Notes under the pieces: model-generated | Database searches by the model: none | Told to the model about the DNA's origin: nothing | The model's input: the letters and a program-made list of their open reading frames with translations, nothing else | Made by a program: the position numbers and the translations under genes | NCBI GenBank assembly: GCA_030694985.1 | Contig: JAUYTV010000047.1 | Location: 1 to 62,072 of the forward strand | DNA: 62,072 nt | From: Methanoregula sp. | GTDB lineage: Archaea > Halobacteriota > Methanomicrobia > Methanomicrobiales > Methanospirillaceae | Direction: 5' to 3' | Shown: in pieces, positions 9,787 through 17,236 of the stretch | Layout of the letters: each line of letters begins with the position of its first letter | How positions within the stretch are numbered: position 1 is the stretch's first letter

Positions 9787-10166
9787 ATTTTGCTTCCCGG
9801 AACTGATCTGTTGTCAGATTCCTTATGACTCCCGTTGTTCATGATAGCACAGACAACTTTTTCGATCTCATCGTACTGCACTTCGCCCATCCCCTTCTTC
9901 TCAATGCCGAGTTCTGTCGCGATAATGTGGTGATCGGGTGCGATGCGGGATGAGGAGAGTTTTTTCTTTGCGCAACAATCCCAGCACCCATCGATCACGA
10001 TCACTTCGTCTGCATCCCCGATCTCTGCTTCGAGCGTTGCGGTGGACTGCTTGGCATGCATCCAGACATATTGTTCCGGCCTGCGCTGCATCAACATGAG
10101 GGCTGCCTGTGTCGTCAGTTTGCCGGTATTAGAGATACCAGAGCAGGTGACCAGCGCGTACGTCAT
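9783..10166 (-). CDS. DGC-domain putative zinc-binding protein (copy 3)
   Basis: A 127-residue member of the DGC family, named after the DGC motif (here VIDGCWDCCAKKKL, about 58-71). The N-terminus TYALVTCSGISNTGKLT holds another conserved Cys and a P-loop-like Gly/Ser stretch. An upstream in-frame start would add 33 residues encoded by the FTR gene region; the ATG at 10166 has an AAGGA site and gives the family-like start. It overlaps the FTR stop (ATGA). Cysteine-rich motifs suggest metal or metalloid binding; function is unknown. Confidence 0.82.
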   Translation of the reverse strand: MTYALVTCSGISNTGKLTTQAALMLMQRRPEQYVWMHAKQSTATLEAEIGDADEVIVIDGCWDCCAKKKLSSSRIAPDHHIIATELGIEKKGMGEVQYDEIEKVVCAIMNNGSHKESDNRSVPGSKI

Positions 10167-10462
10167 TTTCGTTCCTTCATCACCGGCCCGGCTGCATCCT
10201 TCCTGTAGTAGAGCTGGCAGTGGCAGTTCCCGTCTTTTTCGATCTCGTCGTGGTGGTAGATACACGGGCAGATGATCGCACGGTCCTTTTCCAAATCCTT
10301 AGACCGGAGCCGGCATGGGCAGTATCGCTCCCCGAACTTCTGCTCGTTGCGTGCCAGCCCACGGATTACGGTATCGAGTGTGTTTTTGTCCGGGTTCAGC
10401 ACCCAGCTGTTCTCCCGGGCATACCCTTCAGCCCATGTCTGGATGTCCTCATCAGCAGTCAT
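10163..10462 (-). CDS. Ferredoxin:thioredoxin reductase catalytic subunit
   Basis: A 99-residue protein with the seven-cysteine FTR-beta signature: CPC, then about 16 residues, CPC, then about 8 residues, CHC (residues 48-82, RYCPCRLRS, IICPCIYHHDE, GNCHCQLYY). This enzyme uses a 4Fe-4S cluster next to a redox disulfide to reduce thioredoxin with ferredoxin electrons. Methanogens carry such stand-alone catalytic subunits. Being in one operon with a mini-thioredoxin and ArsC suggests a dedicated ferredoxin-to-thiol path. Confidence 0.92.
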   Translation of the reverse strand: MTADEDIQTWAEGYARENSWVLNPDKNTLDTVIRGLARNEQKFGERYCPCRLRSKDLEKDRAIICPCIYHHDEIEKDGNCHCQLYYRKDAAGPVMKERK

Positions 10463-10484
10463 TTCCGTTCGCCCCTTTCATGTA

Positions 10485-10931
10485 TCAGCAGGTCCCGTTG
10501 CACCCGCATCCGCAGCCGTTCTTATTTCCCTTCGCACCGTCACCCGTCTTTCCCTCTCCCTTCCAGCAGGCAGAGACCACCTTCTCGACATCGTCCGATG
10601 AATATTTCTTTGAAGGGCCCTTGGCTATCCCGAGTTCCGTGACAACGATGTGCTGGGCAACAACGACGCCTTTCTCGTCAGCGATCTTCTTTGCGCAGAT
10701 GAGCGGGCACCCGTCAAGGACGAGCACCTCGTCTGCCACTTTTGTTCCGGAAACAAGGACTTCGGCTCCGGTTGCAAGGAGCGCTACGCAGGACGGCGAA
10801 CCGTAGCCCTCTTCAGCAAGCTGGATCGAGGCAAGGTTTGTGATCTGCCCGACATTTGCAACCCCTGAGCAGGGGAATATGATTCGTTTCTTCTCGTTCT
10901 GTCCGCATGAACATGATGGTGTTTCTGCCAT
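10485..10931 (-). CDS. DGC-domain putative zinc-binding protein (copy 2)
   Basis: A 148-residue DGC-family protein. It has an N-terminal Cys pair (PSCSCGQNEKKR), the Gly-rich motif FPCSGVANVGQITN, the name-giving VLDGCPLICAKKIA (about 75-88), and a C-terminal CGCGCNGTC tail absent from the other two copies. The tail looks like a metal-binding site. The ATG at 10931 follows AGGAGTG and is preferred over a GTG nine bases upstream. It starts 5 bp after the thioredoxin-like gene. Confidence 0.82.
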   Translation of the reverse strand: MAETPSCSCGQNEKKRIIFPCSGVANVGQITNLASIQLAEEGYGSPSCVALLATGAEVLVSGTKVADEVLVLDGCPLICAKKIADEKGVVVAQHIVVTELGIAKGPSKKYSSDDVEKVVSACWKGEGKTGDGAKGNKNGCGCGCNGTC

Positions 10932-10936
10932 TTTTT

Positions 10937-11173
10937 TCACTCCTTTAACAAGTTTTTGATCTCATTTACGTCAGCTACCCGGCCTTCTGCAACAACTTCT
11001 CCGTTGATGAGGAGGGCGGGGGTGAGCATGACCCCTGCTTCAACGATCGCATCCAGGTCTTCTACCTTTACTACCTCTGCGGCAATGCCGAGTTCCTTTA
11101 CCGCAGCCTGCACGTTGTCAAACAGCCGCTTGCACTTTGCGCAGCCGGTTCCGAGTATTTCAATCTTTGTCAT
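10937..11173 (-). CDS. Mini-thioredoxin (redox-active disulfide protein)
   Basis: A 78-residue thioredoxin-fold protein starting MTKIEILGTGCAKC. The active site is GTGCAKCKRL (C-A-K-C), and the cis-Pro loop is LTPALLINGEV. This small family lacks the N-terminal extension of classical thioredoxins and is common in methanogens next to ArsP-type permeases. It probably receives electrons from the FTR encoded two genes downstream. A TTG start twelve bases upstream exists, but the ATG with GAGAGAG before it is more likely. Confidence 0.9.
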   Translation of the reverse strand: MTKIEILGTGCAKCKRLFDNVQAAVKELGIAAEVVKVEDLDAIVEAGVMLTPALLINGEVVAEGRVADVNEIKNLLKE

Positions 11174-11209
11174 GGTCTCTCTCAAGATGTGATTTCAATT
11201 TTTTTTGTA

Positions 11210-11480
11210 TTAGTCATTTGCGATGCTTCTGCGGTGTTCTTCCATGATCGAACGGGTGTATGCTTCCGCAACGCCCGGGGGAACATAGTTGTATACCCGG
11301 ATCTTCTTTATCAGCGCCTCGCTGAATAGCAGAATCATTTCCCAGGTTCTGTTCCTTCACATCTGTGATACTCTCGTCAGGCATCGTGATGCCGGTCATG
11401 ATCCCGTTGATCGGAATTTGCCGGATGCGCCGGAGCGCTTCTGACGCACAGCAGGTTTTGTCATCTGCCAAAATCACCAC
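11210..11480 (-). pseudogene. Small permease-associated Cys protein, frameshifted
   Basis: Two frames together make one ~90-residue protein. The N-terminal part (GTG start at 11480, overlapping the permease stop) reads DDKTCCASEALRRI...INGIMTGI...NLGNDSAI. The correct continuation lies one frame over, SEALIKKIRVYNYVPPGVAEAY and on to EEHRRSIAND, with its stop at 11210-11212. In the annotated frame the protein instead runs into unrelated sequence ending at 11214. Removing one base near 11320-11328 restores a single frame. It is either a true frameshift mutation or a sequencing/assembly error. The intact form resembles small Cys proteins found after ArsP-type permeases; function unknown. Confidence 0.75.
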
Positions 11481-12547
11481 CCCATGTTCCCAAAGATGAA
11501 TCCTGCCATCGTTGAGAACACGATCACAAGGCCCGCATACACCAGCGTCTTCTTCGCCCCTATTATCCGGTAGATGACCAGAAGGCTCGGCAGGCTGACA
11601 CTCGGACCCGTGAGGAGCAGGGCGAGGGCGGGGCCCTTTGCCATGGATCCCGAAAGATACCCCAGCGTTGTCCCGATGACCGGCACTTCAAGCAGGGTTG
11701 GCATGTAGAGAATTGCACCCACAAGTGCTGCAAGGAAGTTCGCTTGTAACGAATTGTCACCAAAGTACGGCTTGAATGTTTCAGGGGGGAGGAAGAAGGC
11801 AAGCACCCCGAGCGCGAACGTGCCGATGACAAGGATGGGGAAGATCTTCCTGGCCAGGTCCCATATCTCAAGTCCCCAGTCGGTTATCTCGTCCCGGGTA
11901 AAGTAGTAGATCAGGAGGAACGCGACTGCCATCGAGAGGAAGTACACGATCAGGAGCCGGTAAAAAACATCCAGCGCCGATGTGCCGATCAGGAGGATCG
12001 CAACCAGAAAGACAAAGAACGCCGGGATCACCCATTTCGGCCGGGTATCCTCTTTTGCCATCACGGCCCTGCGGGCAGCGGCATGGGTCTTAGTGGTCTC
12101 CTCATCATGTGCCGGAAAGAGACTCATCATGATAAGCCCGATTACGATTGACAGCACAATTGCTGCTACCGCCCGGGCGATGCCGAGATCGAGGCCGAGC
12201 ACCTGAGCTGTGTACACGATGGCAAGGATATTGATCGCCGGGCCTGCGTACAGGAACGTGATCGCCGGTCCAAGCCCACTGCCCTTTTTGAGGATGCTGG
12301 CAAACATCGGGAGGATGGTGCAGCTGCATACTGCAAGCACGGCCCCCGATACCGATGCAATCCCATAGGAGGTGCTCTTCCTGGTTTCCGGGCTGAAATA
12401 TTTCAGGATTGCATCTTTCTTGATAAACGATGCAATGGCCCCGGCAATAAAGAACGCCGGGATCAGGCAGGTCACGACATGCTGTGAGAGGTACCCAAAC
12501 AGGGTATCCCATCCCATCAGGAGTGAGCCGATTATTGGATCTGTCAT
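11474..12547 (-). CDS. ArsP-type permease (DUF318/UPF0718 family)
   Basis: A 357-residue membrane protein with about ten helices in two halves separated by a polar loop (about 150-170). The motif AVCSCTILPMF (about 73-83) is the conserved Cys-x-Cys helix of this permease family, and TGPSVSLPSLLVI sits near the C-terminus. Characterised relatives (ArsP) export trivalent organoarsenicals; others are uncharacterised. The neighbouring ArsC, Acr3 and mini-thioredoxin support a metalloid or thiol-adduct substrate. Substrate is inference. Confidence 0.87.
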   Translation of the reverse strand: MTDPIIGSLLMGWDTLFGYLSQHVVTCLIPAFFIAGAIASFIKKDAILKYFSPETRKSTSYGIASVSGAVLAVCSCTILPMFASILKKGSGLGPAITFLYAGPAINILAIVYTAQVLGLDLGIARAVAAIVLSIVIGLIMMSLFPAHDEETTKTHAAARRAVMAKEDTRPKWVIPAFFVFLVAILLIGTSALDVFYRLLIVYFLSMAVAFLLIYYFTRDEITDWGLEIWDLARKIFPILVIGTFALGVLAFFLPPETFKPYFGDNSLQANFLAALVGAILYMPTLLEVPVIGTTLGYLSGSMAKGPALALLLTGPSVSLPSLLVIYRIIGAKKTLVYAGLVIVFSTMAGFIFGNMGW

Positions 12548-12556
12548 CGAAGTACC

Positions 12557-12949
12557 TCACACTAATGGGGGTGAGAATGTTGCCAGCAGGAGCAACCCTT
12601 TGTCTCCGGCCTCGACGCGGTGCACCTGATCCGAAGGCATAACCCCGACAACACCGGGAGTGTAGGGAATCTTTGTTCCGGCAAGCGTGCAGGCCCCGGC
12701 ACCTGTCAGCACATCATGGATCTCCACCTGATCGACATGCGTGTGATCACCAATGACGCAGCCGGGATCAATTCGTACGTGATGCAGGCTCATACGCCCC
12801 CCGGTTTCTTTTCCTGTCACCAGGTGCCGGAGAAAGACCCCGGCAAACTTTGGGTGCGGATTCCAGGGCAGGGATTTGGTTGGAACAGTCTGCCAGTTTG
12901 CAAAAACCGCCCCGTGCCGGTTTTTGCTCTGGTTACTTGTGCAGCACAT
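12557..12949 (-). CDS. Cupin-domain protein
   Basis: A 130-residue single-domain cupin. The metal-binding cupin motif is visible in IGDHTHVDQVEIHDVLTG (about 67-84, with His-x-His and a later Glu), and the second motif is around MPSDQVHRVEAGDKG. The N-terminus has a Cys pair (MCCTSN). Cupins of this type can be enzymes or ligand sensors, and no reaction can be assigned. It sits between a DGC gene and the permease, in the same operon. Confidence 0.85.
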   Translation of the reverse strand: MCCTSNQSKNRHGAVFANWQTVPTKSLPWNPHPKFAGVFLRHLVTGKETGGRMSLHHVRIDPGCVIGDHTHVDQVEIHDVLTGAGACTLAGTKIPYTPGVVGVMPSDQVHRVEAGDKGLLLLATFSPPLV

Positions 12950-12960
12950 GGTTCCTCCGC

Positions 12961-13344
12961 TTATGCTTTCTTCACAGCGTTGACAATGGTCTGCACATCG
13001 CTCTCTGCGTACGCAGGTCCGGGTGTTTTTGTGATGCCGAGATCGGTAATCAGGACATAGTGGTCAATCAACAGGCCTTTGTCGTCCATGATCTTCTTTG
13101 TGCAGGCGACCGGGCAGCCATCAATAACGATCCGCTCATCAGCTGTTTTTCCCATGCCAACCAGTTTTTCAATACCCCCGCCGACACCAGCGAGACACGA
13201 GCCCCCGCCATACCCTTCGCTTGCCAGCCGGCACGCGGCCGCGTTGGCGAGTTGTCCGACATTCGACCCGATACCGGAGCAGGAGTAGATGATCCGGTTT
13301 TTACCCTCTGCTCCGCAGCTGCAGGATGATTTCTGTGTTTCCAT
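12961..13344 (-). CDS. DGC-domain putative zinc-binding protein (copy 1)
   Basis: The first gene of the arsenic/redox operon: a 127-residue DGC protein with an N-terminal SSCSCGAEGKNR, the Gly-rich YSCSGIGSNVGQLAN and the motif VIDGCPVACTKKIM. It is closest to copy 2 but lacks that copy's Cys-rich tail. Starts at 13353 and 13344 are both possible; the latter aligns with copy 2. It is transcribed away from arsR, with the TATA-containing dyad between them. Confidence 0.83.
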   Translation of the reverse strand: METQKSSCSCGAEGKNRIIYSCSGIGSNVGQLANAAACRLASEGYGGGSCLAGVGGGIEKLVGMGKTADERIVIDGCPVACTKKIMDDKGLLIDHYVLITDLGITKTPGPAYAESDVQTIVNAVKKA

Positions 13345-13358
13345 GGTTCTCATTCCAT

Positions 13359-13374
13359 TTCAATTTTTGTTGAA
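13359..13374. promoter_or_regulatory. TTCAA-N6-TTGAA dyad upstream of DGC operon
   Basis: A short inverted repeat, TTCAA with TTGAA six bases apart, lies at the expected transcription start of the minus-strand operon. It resembles the CATTTCA/TGAAATG dyad on the arsR side, so it may be a second binding site for the same regulator. This is seen in sequence only. Confidence 0.4.
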
Positions 13375-13387
13375 TTAATGTAAACAG

Positions 13388-13408
13388 GGCAAGATTATAT
13401 ACCTTGCC
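13388..13408. promoter_or_regulatory. Divergent arsenic promoter: TATA inside GGCAAG/CTTGCC dyad
   Basis: A perfect 6-bp inverted repeat, GGCAAG and CTTGCC, brackets the nine bases ATTATATAC. The centre reads as a TATA box on both strands. On the plus strand it lies about 27 bp before the arsR ATG (leaderless transcript). On the minus strand it predicts a start near 13370, just ahead of the DGC gene. A regulator bound here would block TBP in both directions. Confidence 0.65.
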
Positions 13409-13429
13409 ATTTCAGATTAATTTGAAATG
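13408..13429. promoter_or_regulatory. CATTTCA-N8-TGAAATG operator over arsR start
   Basis: A perfect 7-bp inverted repeat, CATTTCA and TGAAATG with an 8-bp AT-rich spacer, covers the predicted arsR transcription start and includes the arsR ATG itself. Size and position fit an ArsR-family dimer site for autorepression. Binding is inference. Confidence 0.6.
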
Positions 13430-13831
13430 CAAAAGAAAACCGAATGCTGTTGCGGGACGCCGGAACAAGACGGTGACCCGGGAACAGAACTGCCGGAATC
13501 TATCCAGGCGGAACTCGATGCCATGGGCGGACTGGATGCACTTGCGGGGCGTATCCCCCAAAAGACAAAACTGGAAGTGAAGAGTAAAGTCTACCAGGCG
13601 CTCTCCGACCCGATACGGCTATCTATCCTCTATATCATCAGGGACCAGCCGCTTTGCGTCTGTGTCATCAACCGCTTCATGCGGCTCTCCGGCTCGAAAC
13701 TCTCGTACCACCTTAGTATTCTAAAAACGAACGGCCTGATCGAAGGAGAGTATAACGGCAACTGGATCATCTACTCTGTTACGGAACGCGGACGCCGGCT
13801 GCTGCAATGCACAGAGTACGCGGGAACGTAG
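13427..13831 (+). CDS. arsR: ArsR-family As(III)-responsive repressor
   Basis: A 134-residue winged-helix repressor. The N-terminal ECCCGTPEQ adds a Cys triplet. The helix with QPLCVCVINRFMRLSG carries the CVC metalloid-sensing pair of classical ArsR proteins, followed by the recognition region GSKLSYHLSILKTNGLIEG and the wing GNWIIYSVT. It diverges from the arsenic/redox operon and heads a three-gene plus-strand unit. Dyads in the intergenic region are likely its operators. The start codon lies inside one of them. Confidence 0.93.
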   Translation: MQKKTECCCGTPEQDGDPGTELPESIQAELDAMGGLDALAGRIPQKTKLEVKSKVYQALSDPIRLSILYIIRDQPLCVCVINRFMRLSGSKLSYHLSILKTNGLIEGEYNGNWIIYSVTERGRRLLQCTEYAGT

Positions 13832-13841
13832 GGAAAATGAA

Positions 13842-14327
13842 ATGGCTGGAATGAACCTTTTACATTCTCTGGTAGTGACTGGTCTCCTAATCCTGTTTCT
13901 TGCAGTTACAGGCTGCACCGGGGTCTCCTCCCAATCCGGTACAGCGGCCGCTGTTCAACCGTCAATGACCAGCGCCGGCGCTCCCATTGAAAAGGTCGAG
14001 GTTTTCCATTTCCACGGAAACAATCAGTGCACGTCCTGCATTGCAGTTGGCAAACTCGCGGAAAAGACGGTGAATGAAAATTTCAAACCAGAACTTGCAT
14101 CGGGACGGGTTGTATTTGCCCATATCAACTACGATCTTCCTCAGAACGTTGCCCTTGCAACAAAATACGGCGTTACCGGGTCATCGCTCTGGATAGGGGT
14201 TTACGATGCGAACGGGTTCCATCAGAAAGAGGATATCCGGGTGTGGTCCCTGACCGGCAACAAAGATGCCTATAATTTCTATCTCACGCATCTTATCTCA
14301 AAACGTTTGAACGGGGATCTTTCCTGA
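13842..14327 (+). CDS. Thioredoxin-like lipoprotein (ArsF-like)
   Basis: A 161-residue exported protein. The signal peptide ends in a lipobox (FLAVTGCTG, about 20-28), so it should be membrane-anchored outside the cytoplasm. The mature domain is thioredoxin-like with a NQCTSCIAVG redox motif (about 64-73). It resembles ArsF-family proteins linked to nitrophenyl-arsenical reduction in bacteria. Paired with the adjacent CcdA/ArsG-like membrane protein (2-bp gap), it could receive electrons across the membrane. The substrate is unknown. Confidence 0.78.
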   Translation: MAGMNLLHSLVVTGLLILFLAVTGCTGVSSQSGTAAAVQPSMTSAGAPIEKVEVFHFHGNNQCTSCIAVGKLAEKTVNENFKPELASGRVVFAHINYDLPQNVALATKYGVTGSSLWIGVYDANGFHQKEDIRVWSLTGNKDAYNFYLTHLISKRLNGDLS

Positions 14328-14328
14328 T

Positions 14329-15063
14329 ATGGATCTTCTGAATTTTCTAGGGACTATGGGGGAAAGCCCGGTCCCAATCGTTGCCGCTTTCTTCATCGGG
14401 CTGATGACGGCGATCAGTCCCTGCCCGCTTGCCACCAATATTACCGCGATTGCGTATATCTCGAAAAGGATTGACAGCAGCCGGCACACGCTTCTCACCG
14501 GGTTTGTGTACACGCTCGGCCGGATGGCAGCCTATATCGCGGTCGCCTCAATCATCGTGTTCTTCGGTATGAATATCCAGATCATTGCCCTTGGACTCCA
14601 GCATTACGGAGAAAGGCTGCTCGGACCTTTTCTCATCCTGTGCGGTATCTATCTTCTCGACATTGTGCATTTCGACCGGCTGCCCGGGGGGGACTGGTTC
14701 TCCGGGTTCACGTCCGGCATTTCGGCACGGCTGGCGGAAAAGGGATACCTGGGAGCGTTCCTGCTCGGTGTGATCTTTGCGCTGAGTTTCTGCCCGTTTT
14801 CCGCTGTGCTCTTCTTTGCCATGCTGATCCCGCTTGCGATTGGTGCCGGTGACCCGGTATTCATTCCGGCTGTGTTTGCCTTTGCAACCGGGTTACCGGT
14901 CATAGTGATCTCGTTCCTGCTTGCACAGGGGATAGGGAAATGCAAGGGGACTATTAAGAAAATCGGTGCAGCTGAAATCTGGATACGAAGAGCGGTTGCT
15001 GCGGTTTTTATTGTGGTCGGGATTTACTACATTGTTATCATTTACGGGGCCGGGCTATGGTAA
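14329..15063 (+). CDS. CcdA/ArsG-like membrane thiol transporter
   Basis: A 244-residue membrane protein with six to seven helices and paired Cys motifs in helices 1 and 4 (TAISPCPLATNITA and ALSFCPFSAVLFF). These are the two redox cysteines of the CcdA/DsbD-beta fold, in the variant seen in ArsG-family proteins. It probably passes cytoplasmic thiol electrons to the neighbouring extracytoplasmic thioredoxin-like lipoprotein. ArsG relatives are also annotated as aromatic arsenical efflux permeases, so transport is an alternative. It is the last gene of the arsR unit. Confidence 0.82.
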   Translation: MDLLNFLGTMGESPVPIVAAFFIGLMTAISPCPLATNITAIAYISKRIDSSRHTLLTGFVYTLGRMAAYIAVASIIVFFGMNIQIIALGLQHYGERLLGPFLILCGIYLLDIVHFDRLPGGDWFSGFTSGISARLAEKGYLGAFLLGVIFALSFCPFSAVLFFAMLIPLAIGAGDPVFIPAVFAFATGLPVIVISFLLAQGIGKCKGTIKKIGAAEIWIRRAVAAVFIVVGIYYIVIIYGAGLW

Positions 15064-15103
15064 ACATGAATATATTCATGGTTCAGCCCATATGAGCTGG
15101 AAA

Positions 15104-15733
15104 TTATTGCTTCCAGACCTCGACCATGGATTGATCGCCATGATACCCGACAAACTCTGAAAGGTCGGGCAGCCCGATTCTTCTCTTTTTCTGTCTCACA
15201 TCGGAAGGATTGTAAAAGGAGAGGAATTTTTCATCGATGCCGGTCACAACGACCCAGTGAGGACAGTCTTCCCCGTCACAGAACCATGAACTGGTCACGA
15301 TCAGCGGTACGTGATTTGAAAAAAGAGCTTCACGGAGGGTCTTTCCGGTGATCGTTGTCTTTCTTTCCCGGACGTGCAGTTTTTTGCATCGCGCTCTTCG
15401 CTCTGAGAACTGTTCCCTGAGTAACAACATGGCCGGATCGTCAAGAGATGGCACAAACTTTTCTGCAAAATCGATCCCTCCCGTGCTGCTGGTAACGCGT
15501 GCAGAAAAACCCCGGGTTGTTGCTGAAAACGCGAGGCCATATCTGCTGGTGCCGCAGACCGCGACGAGGTTTGCCTCCCTCCAGAGATCGATCTCCAGAT
15601 CCTTTCCCGGCCGCACACCGGGCTCCAGATATTTCATGGCCATCATCAGGCAGGCCGGACCGCATGTGAAGTCATAGTGCTGCCGGTAAAAAGGAATACT
15701 CAGATGAATTGCCGCTTTGAGATCAGCTTGCAT
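15104..15733 (-). CDS. C39-like papain-fold peptidase (DUF3335-type)
   Basis: A 209-residue protein with a Cys-protease-like triad: QHYDFTCGPACLMMAM (Cys about 24), CPHWVVVTGID (His about 164) and FYNPSD (Asp about 180). This matches the peptidase C39 group usually found beside RimK-type ligases, though no ligase is present here. It has no signal peptide, so it should be cytoplasmic. It converges on the arsR unit. Substrate unknown. Confidence 0.8.
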   Translation of the reverse strand: MQADLKAAIHLSIPFYRQHYDFTCGPACLMMAMKYLEPGVRPGKDLEIDLWREANLVAVCGTSRYGLAFSATTRGFSARVTSSTGGIDFAEKFVPSLDDPAMLLLREQFSERRARCKKLHVRERKTTITGKTLREALFSNHVPLIVTSSWFCDGEDCPHWVVVTGIDEKFLSFYNPSDVRQKKRRIGLPDLSEFVGYHGDQSMVEVWKQ

Positions 15734-15925
15734 GTCCTACCCCATTCTTGTGTGTGGATTGGATGGCTCTGTATTTCGATGTTCCTTTTGTTAAAGAGAG
15801 CAGAATAATTACCTGTCCTTTTATAATTTCAGGATCGTACAAAATGCTATCCTTGATGTGAAAGAGGAGCGTGTCGTTTTTGTAACGGTCGGAACCTTCA
15901 TTACTTCTCATTCCCATCGCATAGT

Positions 15926-16120
15926 ATGTACGATATCAAAGCCAGCAAGAAGATGGGCGATAGCATTCTTATCTCATATGAAGAGAATGGCACAAACAAA
16001 TACGAATCATACAATTTCTACGAACTCCTCAACATGAAGATCAATTCACTCGACCTGCTCGACCGGCCCATGTCATACCGTGTCGACCCGAAGGCACACA
16101 GGATTGTCTCAAATAAATAA
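15926..16120 (+). CDS. Small hypothetical protein
   Basis: A 64-residue acidic-to-neutral protein (MYDIKASKKMGDSILISYEE...) with no recognised domain. Its composition and the ATG at 15926 look like genuine coding sequence, and it lies in a 470-bp stretch otherwise free of genes. Nothing points to a function. Confidence 0.45.
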   Translation: MYDIKASKKMGDSILISYEENGTNKYESYNFYELLNMKINSLDLLDRPMSYRVDPKAHRIVSNK

Positions 16121-16154
16121 TTTTTTATTCCGCAGATTTTTTTTTAAACAGTCA

Positions 16155-16435
16155 GCACTAATGAGCGAAAATATCTGTACCCAAATTCCGGCACTCTCTT
16201 GACCGCTCCGGTAGCCCGGACACATTTTTCGGGAGATCGGATCACTGTTTTTTTAACATCTTCTCATCTACCCGTTGTTCTGGTTTACACTTCCAACCGC
16301 TTCACATGCCTGTCCGGCTCGAAGCTATCCTGCCACCTCAATATCTTAAAAGAGGGTGGGCTTATCAAAGGAGAGTATCACGGGAACTGGATCATCTATT
16401 CACTGACTGATACCGGGCGGGAATATCTCTGGTAA
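16155..16435 (+). pseudogene. Degraded arsR copy
   Basis: The final ~45 residues (NRFTCLSGSKLSCHLNILKE and GEYHGNWIIYSLTDTGREYL) closely match the C-terminal half of the ArsR encoded at 13427-13831. The preceding part is garbled: the CVC metal-sensing pair is gone, an upstream fragment ends at an in-frame stop (about 16199), and no intact start-to-stop ArsR frame exists. It is a decayed paralogue, with a start-like ATG at about 16161. Confidence 0.75.
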
Positions 16436-16729
16436 ATTTTTCTTTCCTGAATCAGAAGGGAAACACGGAGCTAATATGAACCCCCGTTGCGGTTGTGGAT
16501 ACAGCTGCCCGGACGTGCTCAATGGAGTCCCATTCAGGTTTTATTCCTGCTGCACAGGTCATCCAGAAACGGAATCTTATAAAGGGATGTAAAAACCATT
16601 GAGTGCATCCTGAAACGTTATGGTGGATGAGGGCAATAAAACGTAAAACCAAACCCCGTCAACATCACAACCTTTATCCAGTATCCCGCCGATGATTCGG
16701 TCAGAAGATGATTTTTTCCGGGTTGTACC

Positions 16730-17236
16730 ATGCTCGATGAGCCCGCCCGTATCCTGATTGCCGCAGCGCTGTGCTGGATCAATTTTGTAGCTATTGATGT
16801 ATTTTTTAAGTTACCCGGCAGCGGGGGCGTTTGCGGGGCAACTGCGATTGCAGAGGAAGTGGAAAAGGGCGGCGGGAACCTGCACGGCGGCTTCATGCTG
16901 GGAAACATCGTATCATCTCCCGATGCTTCAGCAGGCACGCTCCTTGCTGCCTGCGGGGTCTACTGTGCGGGACTCCCCGGGGGTCTTTTTGCTGCCCTGC
17001 TCGTGTATATCGGAAACCGCATCTGTTACGATCCCGGCTACGCGGGCACAACTGGCGCGATCACCGCGACATTCCTTGTCTACGGCATGACCCAGGTAGG
17101 GTTTGCCGCTTCGGACTTCATTGCCGGCATGGTGATTGCGATCCTCACCATACAGGGCATCTCCCATGTGCATTCCAGCCGGCTGATTGCCCGGCTCTGG
17201 GATCTCAGGAACCGGCTGCTGGGAGATCATCCATGA
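16730..17236 (+). CDS. ehaB: Energy-converting hydrogenase A membrane subunit (EhaB-like)
   Basis: A 168-residue membrane protein with about five helices and the polar loop MLGNIVSSPDASAGT. It opens the eha operon and precedes an EhaC-like gene, the position of ehaB. The exact letter is by position more than by motif. No convincing ehaA was found in the ~290 bp upstream. It overlaps the next gene (ATGA). It should belong to the membrane arm that couples ion flow to ferredoxin reduction. Confidence 0.6.
   Translation: MLDEPARILIAAALCWINFVAIDVFFKLPGSGGVCGATAIAEEVEKGGGNLHGGFMLGNIVSSPDASAGTLLAACGVYCAGLPGGLFAALLVYIGNRICYDPGYAGTTGAITATFLVYGMTQVGFAASDFIAGMVIAILTIQGISHVHSSRLIARLWDLRNRLLGDHP

Noticed and set aside
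15723-15917. 64-codon minus-strand frame upstream of the C39-like gene
   Set aside because: No ribosome-binding site or family resemblance, and it overlaps the start of the peptidase gene.
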